Positions 57,098-64,000 of a DNA stretch of 64,000 nucleotides are shown piece after piece. The notes beneath the pieces are model-generated. The model saw only the letters and a list, made by a program, of their open reading frames with translations, was not told the DNA's origin and ran no database searches. This stretch comes from Chitinophagaceae bacterium (GTDB lineage Bacteria; Bacteroidota; Bacteroidia; Chitinophagales; Chitinophagaceae): assembly GCA_016721725.1 (NCBI GenBank), contig JADKHN010000001.1, forward strand, positions 1,488,001 to 1,552,000, given 5' to 3'. The position numbers and the translations under genes are program-made. How positions within the stretch are numbered: the first letter of the stretch is position 1; each line of letters starts with the position of its first letter.

Positions 57098-58420
57098 ATG
57101 AAAAAGATCTTCCCGGTCATCACCATATTGATCCTGCTTTCCCTGCTGGGACTGATCTTCTTTCAGTTCCTCTGGATCAAGAGCGCCCGTGACGCGAAGG
57201 ATAAACAGGTGGAGGAGAACATCATCCGTGCCATGGGCGATGCCGCCATGATGCTTACCCAGGAGCGTTCTTCCATCATCCCGATGACCAAGAAGAGCGA
57301 CCTCCTGTTCCCCAGCGATAAACTGCAGTTGCAATATTTCAAGCCCTCGATCATCCAGCGTTTTTCGCATGACGAGATACACGAGATAATCCGGCGGGCC
57401 TTTAACAAGAACAATCTCCGGAATTATCCCTTTGAATTCCTGGTGTCCAGCAATTCACTTACCGGGGAACGGATGATGACCGAGAACTATTACCGCCTGT
57501 ACAGTGATTCGGCCAATAACAAGAATCATGTGATCATACTGGAACCGCAAAGCGGCAGCAGTTTTGAGAACCTGGTCAGGGAAGAATACCTCTCCGTGAT
57601 CGTTCCGCACCAGACCTCGATCGTCTGGAAAGAGATGATCTGGTTCATCATCGGAGCCATCTTGTTCACCCTCATCATCACGACCGCTTTCTTCATCACG
57701 ATACGCACCCTCCTGAAGCAAAAGAAACTGAGTGAGATCAAGTCGGATTTCATCAATAATATGACCCACGAATTCAAAACACCGCTGGCCACCATATCCC
57801 TGGCTGTGGATGCGCTGAAGAATGAAAAGGTCAGGTCCAATCCCGAAAAGACCAATTATTTCACCGGGATCATCAAGGAAGAGAATAAGCGGATGAACAA
57901 ACAGGTGGAGACCATCCTGCAGGCCGCACTGCTTGATAAGCAGGAGATACAACTCAACCTGAAAAAAATGTCTGCACACGATATGATCGTCAGTGCGCTG
58001 AACAATATCCATTTGCAGGTGGAAGAAAAACAAGGTAAGCTGGAAGTGCACATGGATGCGGAAAAAGACCTGATCATGGCCGATGAAGTGCATTTCACCA
58101 ACCTCATCAACAACCTGCTCGACAACGCGGTGAAATATTCAAAAGAGAATCTCTGTATCAAACTAAGCACCCAGAACACGGGCAACCAACTTCGCATCCG
58201 CATCGAGGACAACGGGATCGGCATGAACCGGGAGACCCTGAACCGAATATTCGAAAAATTCTACCGGGCACATACCGGTAATGTACATAATGTGAAGGGT
58301 TTTGGCCTTGGACTCAGTTATGTGAAAACCATGGTGAATGCTCATCGCGGTACCATCAAGGCGGAAAGCGTGCTGGGTAAAGGAAGCACATTCATCATCA
58401 ACCTGCCCCTGGCAAAATAG
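57098..58420 (+). CDS. Sensor histidine kinase without adjacent response regulator
   Basis: 440 residues. Two membrane helices (about 5-24 and 183-207) frame a periplasmic sensor of about 160 residues with no domain I recognise. Then a HisKA dimerisation domain with the phospho-accepting His224 in 'NMTHEFKTPLATIS', and a HATPase domain with N box 'LINNLLDNAVKYS', G1 'IEDNGIGM', F box and 'FGLGLSYVKTMVNAHRG'. No response regulator adjoins it; the next genes are the dcw cluster on the same strand after a 339-bp control region. Confidence 0.92.
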   Translation: MKKIFPVITILILLSLLGLIFFQFLWIKSARDAKDKQVEENIIRAMGDAAMMLTQERSSIIPMTKKSDLLFPSDKLQLQYFKPSIIQRFSHDEIHEIIRRAFNKNNLRNYPFEFLVSSNSLTGERMMTENYYRLYSDSANNKNHVIILEPQSGSSFENLVREEYLSVIVPHQTSIVWKEMIWFIIGAILFTLIITTAFFITIRTLLKQKKLSEIKSDFINNMTHEFKTPLATISLAVDALKNEKVRSNPEKTNYFTGIIKEENKRMNKQVETILQAALLDKQEIQLNLKKMSAHDMIVSALNNIHLQVEEKQGKLEVHMDAEKDLIMADEVHFTNLINNLLDNAVKYSKENLCIKLSTQNTGNQLRIRIEDNGIGMNRETLNRIFEKFYRAHTGNVHNVKGFGLGLSYVKTMVNAHRGTIKAESVLGKGSTFIINLPLAK

Positions 58421-58570
58421 ATCTCCGGGTACATCCTTTCTGCAGCGCCGGACTATGCTCCATCGAAAAGCACTTACTACTGGAATCAGACCTTATTTAA
58501 ATGGCTTCTTTTTGATCAGTTCAGTCCTCAGCTGGACCGGATTTCCTTCTATCCAACCACCCGGTTCAAA

Positions 58571-58600
58571 GTAATCCACAGTAATCCACAGCTATCCACA
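58571..58600. promoter_or_regulatory. Three phased DnaA-box-like decamers upstream of mraZ
   Basis: GTAATCCACA, GTAATCCACA, GCTATCCACA in direct tandem, each one mismatch from the DnaA box TTATCCACA in its last nine bases, at exact 10-bp spacing. They lie in the 58421-58759 gap, where I find no gene. Confidence 0.5.
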
Positions 58601-58701
58601 TTGAATGCACAGGGGTTTTGCCCCAAATCAACCTCAAAGCCAATGCCTGTTTGAGCCCCGCGTATGGGGATAAAAAAGAATATCCCAAAATTGTTCTAAA
58701 A

Positions 58702-58727
58702 GTGGGAAAAAGTGTTATTTTGTGGAG
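58702..58727 (+). promoter_or_regulatory. MraZ-type operator repeats
   Basis: GTGGGA (58702), GTGTTA (58712) and GTGGAG (58722) at exact 10-bp steps, matching the known MraZ-binding pattern of short GTGGG repeats with 10-bp period. Implies self-control of the dcw cluster by MraZ. Confidence 0.65.
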
Positions 58728-58759
58728 GTTTATGTTTTATTTGGTCTAAATAATTGAAA

Positions 58760-59224
58760 ATGATAGGTTTTCTTGGTGAATATGAGGCTACTGTTGACGC
58801 TAAAGGTCGCTTCCTTTTACCGGCAGGCTTTAAAAAGCAACTGCCGGAAGAAGGGGGGAACCAGTTTGTCATCAACCGGGGCTTCGAAAAATGCCTCACC
58901 CTGTACCCGCTCCAAAGCTGGGAACCTATTTTTTCCTCCATCAGCAAACTGAATGATTTTGACCCAAAGGTACGCGAATTCCGACGCTACTTTTTGAACG
59001 GGGCCACCCAGTTGGAGCTGGATACCGCCGGGCGGCTCTTATTACCGAAAAACCTGACCGAACATGCGGGTCTGGAGAGGGACATCGTGCTGGTCTCGGC
59101 GGTCAATAAAATTGAGATCTGGGATAAAAGTAAGTATAAACAGTTCTTTGAAACCTTTACACCACAGTCTTTCAGCGACCTGGCGAACGAGGTGATGAAC
59201 AAGGGCGGCCAGTTGAACGGTTGA
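58760..59224 (+). CDS. mraZ: Transcriptional regulator MraZ
   Basis: 154 residues, two AbrB-like swapped-hairpin halves: 'GEYEATVDAKGRFLLPAGFK' and 'FLNGATQLELDTAGRLLLPKNL', each with the D-x-x-G-R core. First gene of the dcw cluster; in other bacteria MraZ binds GTGGG repeats in front of its own gene, and such repeats are seen just upstream. ATG chosen over a TTG two codons earlier. Followed 6 nt later by rsmH. Confidence 0.95.
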   Translation: MIGFLGEYEATVDAKGRFLLPAGFKKQLPEEGGNQFVINRGFEKCLTLYPLQSWEPIFSSISKLNDFDPKVREFRRYFLNGATQLELDTAGRLLLPKNLTEHAGLERDIVLVSAVNKIEIWDKSKYKQFFETFTPQSFSDLANEVMNKGGQLNG

Positions 59225-59230
59225 CAAAAC

Positions 59231-60181
59231 ATGGGAAGCGATAAGATCATACCTGCTGTCAACGGATCAACGGGTCAGTCTGCCGGTTATCACGTACCGG
59301 TCCTGCTGAAAGAAGCGATCGATGGATTGAACATCAGACCCGGTGGCATCTATGTGGATTGCACATTTGGCGGCGGCGGACACAGCCGGGCCATCTTGCA
59401 GCACTTGAACAGCCAGGGAAAACTACTGGTATTCGACCAGGATGAGGATGCCCGGCGTAACCTGTCCGATGACCCGCGAATGGTCTTCATCCCGCAGAAT
59501 TTCCGGCACCTCCAGCGCTTTCTCCGCTTACACAAAGTGCAGCGGGTGGATGGCATACTCGCCGATCTCGGCGTATCCAGCCACCAGTTTGATGAAGCGG
59601 GACGAGGATTCTCAACCCGTTTTGATGCCGATCTGGATATGCGGATGGATCAACGGTTGACCCTGACCGCTGCCGACCTGCTCAATCAACAAACTGAATC
59701 GCAATTGCACAAGCTGTTTGAACAATACGGAGAAGTGACCAATGCCCGGACCCTGGCCCGAACCATTGTTCAAAAAAGGGCGATCACGCCCTTCCGGACG
59801 ATCAACGAATGCAAGCATGCCCTGCATGATGTGGTGAAAGGGAACCCTCAAAAATACTTTGCCCAGGTATTTCAGGCGCTGCGTATAGCGGTGAATGATG
59901 AGTTGGGAGCCTTGCAGGACCTGCTCATACAAGTGCCCGACGTGTTGAACCCCGGTGGCCGCGTGGCTATAATCACCTTTCATTCACTGGAAGACAGATT
60001 GGTAAAGAATTTTTTCCGGAATGGCAGTCTTGCCGCACCGGAAGCAGATGAGGTATATGGTACCCGGACCGAGAATCCGCTTACCATCATCACAAAAAAA
60101 CCCCTGGTGGCAACACCGGATGAAATAAAGACTAACCCCAGGGCCCGGAGCGCCAAACTCAGGGTGGCGGAAAGAAAATAA
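59231..60181 (+). CDS. rsmH: 16S rRNA (cytosine1402-N4)-methyltransferase
   Basis: 316-residue SAM enzyme (formerly MraW). 'YHVPVLLKEAIDGLNI', 'YVDCTFGGGGHSRAILQHL' (SAM site), 'GILADLGVSSHQFDEAGRGF', 'DLDMRMDQ' and 'RVAIITFHSLEDRLVKNFF' are typical. Second gene of the dcw cluster, closely packed with mraZ and the ftsL-like gene. Confidence 0.96.
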   Translation: MGSDKIIPAVNGSTGQSAGYHVPVLLKEAIDGLNIRPGGIYVDCTFGGGGHSRAILQHLNSQGKLLVFDQDEDARRNLSDDPRMVFIPQNFRHLQRFLRLHKVQRVDGILADLGVSSHQFDEAGRGFSTRFDADLDMRMDQRLTLTAADLLNQQTESQLHKLFEQYGEVTNARTLARTIVQKRAITPFRTINECKHALHDVVKGNPQKYFAQVFQALRIAVNDELGALQDLLIQVPDVLNPGGRVAIITFHSLEDRLVKNFFRNGSLAAPEADEVYGTRTENPLTIITKKPLVATPDEIKTNPRARSAKLRVAERK

Positions 60182-60186
60182 AAACT

Positions 60187-60540
60187 ATGAACATGCAGGA
60201 AGACTTGCAGCAGGAGGAACAACAGCCGGGTCAGAAATTCGACTGGAAAAAATTGCTCAGCCATCAATGGGTGGCGAGGAATATCCCTTTCTTCCTGTTT
60301 CTCTCTTTCCTGGCCGTACTCTATATCTATAACGGGCATTATTCAGACAAGCTGGTCAGAAGGATCAGCGCCACGGAGAAACACATCAAGGAACTGGAAT
60401 ACGAATACAAGACGATCAAAAGTGATGTGATATTCAGAAGCAAGGCCAGTGAGCTGGTAAAAGCGGTGGAACCCCTGGGATTGAGGGAATTGACCGCGCC
60501 TCCGGTGATGCTGACCGATAGCGTGGCAAAAACAGAGTGA
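60187..60540 (+). CDS. FtsL-like division protein
   Basis: 117 residues: a charged cytosolic start, one membrane helix ('NIPFFLFLSFLAVLYIY') and a periplasmic coiled coil ('DKLVRRISATEKHIKELEYE', 'KTIKSDVIFRSKASELVKAV'). Topology, size and position between rsmH and ftsI match the FtsL-like proteins of Bacteroidota, which have little sequence identity with FtsL of Escherichia coli. It likely helps build the divisome with FtsB and FtsQ. Confidence 0.85.
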   Translation: MNMQEDLQQEEQQPGQKFDWKKLLSHQWVARNIPFFLFLSFLAVLYIYNGHYSDKLVRRISATEKHIKELEYEYKTIKSDVIFRSKASELVKAVEPLGLRELTAPPVMLTDSVAKTE

Positions 60541-60594
60541 GGAAGTGCCGAAAAGAAAAGTTCTGGTAAACAACTATAAAGCGGTTCTAAAACC

Positions 60595-62724
60595 TTGGAT
60601 GTAAAAAAAGACATATTGTGGAGGGTCTATCTCTGTTACCTGGGGATGATCGTTCTTGGACTGGTCGTGATCGGCAGGGCTTTCTTCATCCAACGCGTTG
60701 AAGGCAAATACTGGAGAAGCAAAGGAGACAGCATGCACCTGAAATACCTTCCGCTCCGCGCTGAAAGAGGAACGATCTACAGTGAGGAGGGCAATATCCT
60801 GAGTACTTCGGTTCCCATCTTTGATGTGTTCATCGATTTCGGGGCGGATGGTCTTCGGACAAAGAACGGGAAGAATTTCAAGGATAATATTGATTCCCTC
60901 AGTATCCGTCTTTCCGGCCTCTTCGGCGATAAAACGCCGGAAGCCTATAAGAACGAACTGCAACTCGCCTATCAGAACGAAGACCGCTATTACACATTGA
61001 AAAAGCGGATCTCATTCACCGAATACAAACAACTCAGGGATTTTCCACTGGTTCGGCTGGGAAGGAACAAAAGCGGCTTCATCATCGAACCCCGCGACAT
61101 GCGCATCAACCCCTATGTATTGCTCGCCAACAGGACCATCGGGCTGTCCAGGGAGGATTCCACCAAGAGCGTTGGCCTGGAAAGGACCTATGATTCCCTG
61201 TTGAAAGGCAAGACCGGGCAGCGACTCGTGCGGTATATCGCCGGCGCCTACATGCCCGTTGACGGGGGCGAGATCGAACCCGAGAATGGCAAGGACATCG
61301 TATCCACGCTGGATACCTATATGCAGGACGTGACCGAAAGCGCCCTGATGAGGATGATGATCGGTAACAATTCCCTCCACGGTACCGCCATCGTAATGGA
61401 AACGGCCACCGGAAAGATCAAGGCCATCGCCAATCTCGGAAAACAGGCAGACGGAACCTATACCGAAGACCTGAACTATGGCATCGGCAAACGGACAGAA
61501 CCGGGCTCGATCTTCAAGCTCGCGACTTTGCTGAGCCTGCTGGAAGATAAGCACGTCAACATACAAACCATCGTTGATTGTGAAGGCGGCGCGAAGAGCT
61601 TTTACGGGTTGAAGATCAGGGATTCTCACCTGGGCACGGGCCAGATCACGATTAAAGACGCGTTTACCCGAAGCAGTAATGTGGCCTTTGCCAAACTGGC
61701 CGACCAGTTCTATCACAATCAGCCCTATCAGTTCCTCGATCGTCTTCACCTGTTGAAACTCGATACCCTGACCGGCGTGGATATTGTGGCCTCATCGGGT
61801 TTCCCCCTGATCAAAAATACCCGAAGCCGCAGCTGGAGCGCCACCACCATCCCATATATGGCGCATGGTTATGAGGAACTCGTCACCCCGCTTCAAATGC
61901 TGACGCTGTATAATGCCGTGGCCAATGGCGGCAAGATGATGAAACCCTACCTCGTGAGCGCGATCCGGGAGTTTGGCGTGGATGTGAAAAAGATCCAGCC
62001 CCAGGTCATGGTGGATCATATCTGCAGCGATGAAACACTGGCTCAGCTCAGGGAATGCCTGGCCGCGGTGGTGGACAGCATGCATGGCACCGCGCATAAA
62101 GTGGTGTACAATACGGTCTACCCGATCGCGGGTAAAACGGGTACCGCGGTGACCGCGCTCGACAATAAGGGCTATAATAAAGGCAATAAGATCTACCAGG
62201 CCTCCTTCATCGGTTATTTCCCGTCCAATCAACCCAAATACAGCATTGCCGTAGTGATACAGAACAGCCGTGAATCTAAAATGATCTACGGCGCAGATGT
62301 ATCGGGAGCCGTATTCCGGGAGATCAGCGACAGGATCTATGGCCGGTACCTGGGAACTGCAACTTTCCAGGGAACTGCAACCGCTGACAGCATGGCTTAT
62401 CAATATTACGGACTGAAGAATGAACTGGCTTCCATCTTCAAACTGATGCAGATCCCTTACGCTGATTCCGCCGTGGCTGGCTACTGGAGGCAAATGCAAC
62501 TCCGGAGTAATACCGCCACATTAAATACACCGCTCGTTTCAATGTCAACATCCGGTTCTGTAACCCCTAACGTTGTCGGAATGGGATTGAAAGACGCGGT
62601 GTATTTACTGGAGAACAAAGGATTGAAAGTATCGGCAACCGGCCGGGGCAGGGTGGTCAACCAGAGCCTGGCTGCCGGAACACCATTCAAGAATGACCAG
62701 ACCATTTCAATATTGCTGAATTGA
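60595..62724 (+). CDS. ftsI: Septal peptidoglycan transpeptidase (PBP3/FtsI type) with PASTA domain
   Basis: 709 residues. Membrane helix (about 8-29), dimerisation domain ('LRAERGTIYSEEGNILSTSV'), transpeptidase domain with the active Ser305 in 'EPGSIFK' (SxxK), 'SSN' in 'FTRSSNVAF' and 'AGKTGTA' (KTG, Lys514), and a C-terminal PASTA domain ('TPNVVGMGLKDAVYLLENKG'). The start is TTG at 60595: an upstream stop at 60577 leaves no ATG, and the next ATG would remove the helix. Overlaps murE by one base. Makes cross-links at the division septum. Confidence 0.94.
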   Translation: MDVKKDILWRVYLCYLGMIVLGLVVIGRAFFIQRVEGKYWRSKGDSMHLKYLPLRAERGTIYSEEGNILSTSVPIFDVFIDFGADGLRTKNGKNFKDNIDSLSIRLSGLFGDKTPEAYKNELQLAYQNEDRYYTLKKRISFTEYKQLRDFPLVRLGRNKSGFIIEPRDMRINPYVLLANRTIGLSREDSTKSVGLERTYDSLLKGKTGQRLVRYIAGAYMPVDGGEIEPENGKDIVSTLDTYMQDVTESALMRMMIGNNSLHGTAIVMETATGKIKAIANLGKQADGTYTEDLNYGIGKRTEPGSIFKLATLLSLLEDKHVNIQTIVDCEGGAKSFYGLKIRDSHLGTGQITIKDAFTRSSNVAFAKLADQFYHNQPYQFLDRLHLLKLDTLTGVDIVASSGFPLIKNTRSRSWSATTIPYMAHGYEELVTPLQMLTLYNAVANGGKMMKPYLVSAIREFGVDVKKIQPQVMVDHICSDETLAQLRECLAAVVDSMHGTAHKVVYNTVYPIAGKTGTAVTALDNKGYNKGNKIYQASFIGYFPSNQPKYSIAVVIQNSRESKMIYGADVSGAVFREISDRIYGRYLGTATFQGTATADSMAYQYYGLKNELASIFKLMQIPYADSAVAGYWRQMQLRSNTATLNTPLVSMSTSGSVTPNVVGMGLKDAVYLLENKGLKVSATGRGRVVNQSLAAGTPFKNDQTISILLN

Positions 62725-64000
62725 TGCTGAACGACATCTTATATAAAACAGGCTTGCTGGCGGTCAGGGGGGATACCCATATCGGGATCACCGGACTCCA
62801 GATCGATTCGCGTAAAGTGAAACCGGGAGACTGCTTCATCGCGGTCCGCGGAACGCTTTCCGATGGTCATGATCATATCGATGCCGCCGTTGCCCAGGGC
62901 GCCGCCGCGATCGTATGTGAACATTTCCCGGCTTCATTCAATGAATCGGTCACTTATGTCCAGGTTCAGAACAGCGCCCTGGCAGCCGGATTCATGAGCC
63001 ATCAATATTATGGTGAACCTTCGGCCAAAATGAAACTGGTTGGTGTAACCGGTACCAACGGGAAGACCACCATCGCCACCTTGCTTTGGAAATTATTCAC
63101 GGAACTGGGTTATACCTGCGGATTGATCAGTACGGTGGAGAACCAGGTCGGCAGAACCGTCATACCGGCCACGCATACCACGCCCGATGCCATCAGCGTC
63201 AACGCCTTGCTTAAGAAAATGACGGATGCCGGGTGCACCCATGTATTCATGGAATGCAGCAGTCACGCGATACACCAGCATCGCATCGCCGGGCTTCATT
63301 TCGCCGGGGCCCTGTTCAGCAACATCACCCACGACCACCTTGATTACCACGAAACCTTTGATGAGTACATCCGGGTTAAAAAATCCTGGTTCGATTCTCT
63401 TCCCGCCACAGCATTCGCCATCAGTAATGCCGATGACAAAAGAGGGGCGGTGATGCTCCAGAACACGGCGGCTAAGAAATATTTCTACAGCCTTAAAACG
63501 ATGGCTGATTTTAAAGGAAGGATCCTGGACAACAGTCTTACCGGCCTGCATATGATGGTCAATGAGACCGAAGTGTATTTCCGGCTTATTGGAGAATTCA
63601 ATGCCTATAACCTGCTGGCCGTTTATGGCGCGGCGGTCTGTTGCGGGGAAGACAAAGCAAGGGTATTACAACTGCTCAGCAATCTGGATGGAGCCGAGGG
63701 CAGGTTCGATTATATCGTAAGTGAAAAGACCAGGGTGATGGGGATCGTTGACTACGCCCACACACCGGATGCTTTACTGAACGTGCTGGCCACCATAAAA
63801 AAACTCAGGCCCGGTAACGAACAGGTGATCACCGTAATAGGATGCGGCGGAGACCGGGATAAGACCAAACGGCCCCTGATGGCTGAAGTGGCCTGTGAAT
63901 ACAGCGACAAGGTCATCCTTACCTCGGATAACCCGCGCAGTGAGGAACCCATGGGGATACTGGCCGACATGCAGGCCGGAGTCAATGCGGCGGCAAAAAA
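62724..64000 (+). CDS. murE: UDP-MurNAc-tripeptide synthetase, cut by the window end
   Basis: First 425 codons of MurE, which adds the third residue of the peptidoglycan stem peptide in the cytoplasm. 'IDSRKVKPGDCFIAVRG', ATP loop 'GVTGTNGKTTIATLLW', 'HTTPDAISVNALL', 'FMECSSHAIHQHRI' and 'NITHDHLDYHETFDEYI' are visible. 'LTSDNPRSEEP' contains DNPR, the motif for meso-diaminopimelate as substrate. Start ATG overlaps the ftsI stop (TGATG), so translation is coupled. The end lies outside the window. Confidence 0.95.
   Translation, partial: MLNDILYKTGLLAVRGDTHIGITGLQIDSRKVKPGDCFIAVRGTLSDGHDHIDAAVAQGAAAIVCEHFPASFNESVTYVQVQNSALAAGFMSHQYYGEPSAKMKLVGVTGTNGKTTIATLLWKLFTELGYTCGLISTVENQVGRTVIPATHTTPDAISVNALLKKMTDAGCTHVFMECSSHAIHQHRIAGLHFAGALFSNITHDHLDYHETFDEYIRVKKSWFDSLPATAFAISNADDKRGAVMLQNTAAKKYFYSLKTMADFKGRILDNSLTGLHMMVNETEVYFRLIGEFNAYNLLAVYGAAVCCGEDKARVLQLLSNLDGAEGRFDYIVSEKTRVMGIVDYAHTPDALLNVLATIKKLRPGNEQVITVIGCGGDRDKTKRPLMAEVACEYSDKVILTSDNPRSEEPMGILADMQAGVNAAAK

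Noticed and set aside
60545..60604. 19-residue frame (GTG start) between the ftsL-like gene and ftsI
   Set aside because: Short, overlaps the ftsI start, no recognisable feature; ftsI is better started at TTG 60595.
1..64000. tRNA, rRNA or insertion sequences
   Set aside because: I looked for tRNA T-arm-like sequences, rRNA and transposase motifs by eye and found none convincing; a covariance-model scan would settle this.

Overview
The window is chromosomal DNA of a member of the Bacteroidota, most likely the Chitinophagaceae or a close relative. The evidence is promoter boxes of the TAnnTTTG type, no strong Shine-Dalgarno sequences, type IX secretion (a PorT-like barrel and proteins ending in 'PNPF…SGIYY' sorting domains), paired DUF1800/DUF1501 genes, Bacteroidota-style lipoproteins, and the gene orders pheT–coiled coil–zapA–rny–rplS, ubiE–porT and atpD–atpC. 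I see no rRNA, tRNA, prophage, insertion sequence or CRISPR array. This is mostly core genome with scattered small repeats.

Layout. 1–6.9 kb is a minus-strand block: gatA start, tatA, a 42-residue lipoprotein, rplS, rny, zapA, a coiled-coil gene and pheT. Between the coiled-coil gene and pheT lies a five-copy 57-bp hairpin array. 6.9–11 kb holds a divergent control region with DnaA-box-like sites, then dnaB, a secreted lipase-like hydrolase and rsmE. 11–18.5 kb holds a TerC membrane protein, a frameshifted pyrD, a thiolase, the DUF1800/DUF1501 pair and a cytochrome-like lipoprotein. 18.7–26.4 kb holds an acetyltransferase, dnaX with a nine-A slippage site, the pyruvate dehydrogenase E2 gene, a GbsR/MarR regulator and a small operon. 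26.5–38.9 kb holds secreted proteins including a metzincin protease, a YkuK-like protein, divergent engB/ubiE, porT, a Wzi/RemB-like barrel, dihydroorotase, a MutS-like ATPase, a DUF3179 protein and a methyltransferase. 39–49.4 kb holds comM, an ABC exporter, a SemiSWEET, small membrane proteins, a PAP2 phosphatase, a metal-uptake group (PepSY, TonB receptor, small His-rich protein) and a VanW protein. 49.4–57 kb holds a tail-fibre-like secreted protein, glpK-glpF, atpD-atpC, an acyltransferase and a YqgE protein. 57–64 kb holds an orphan histidine kinase and the start of the division and cell-wall (dcw) cluster: mraZ, rsmH, an ftsL-like gene, ftsI and murE (cut by the window end).

How it works together. 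Translation, replication, cell-wall synthesis and pyrimidine synthesis dominate. Protein export is a second theme: TatA, a DUF1501 protein with a twin-arginine-type N-terminus and a T9SS C-terminus, PorT, and several T9SS or outer-membrane cargoes.

The most notable signals are: (1) period-7 tandem repeats lying both between genes and in frame inside rsmE, pyrD (four sites) and the E2 gene; (2) a single-base frameshift in pyrD at CCC-TGA-C, next to one of those repeats; (3) an A9 run in dnaX with stop codons placed in both alternative frames; (4) at least five genes whose -7 box ends only 4–6 nt before the ATG, implying leaderless mRNAs; (5) the 57-bp hairpin array; and (6) three 10-bp-spaced MraZ-type repeats and three 10-bp-spaced DnaA-like boxes upstream of mraZ.
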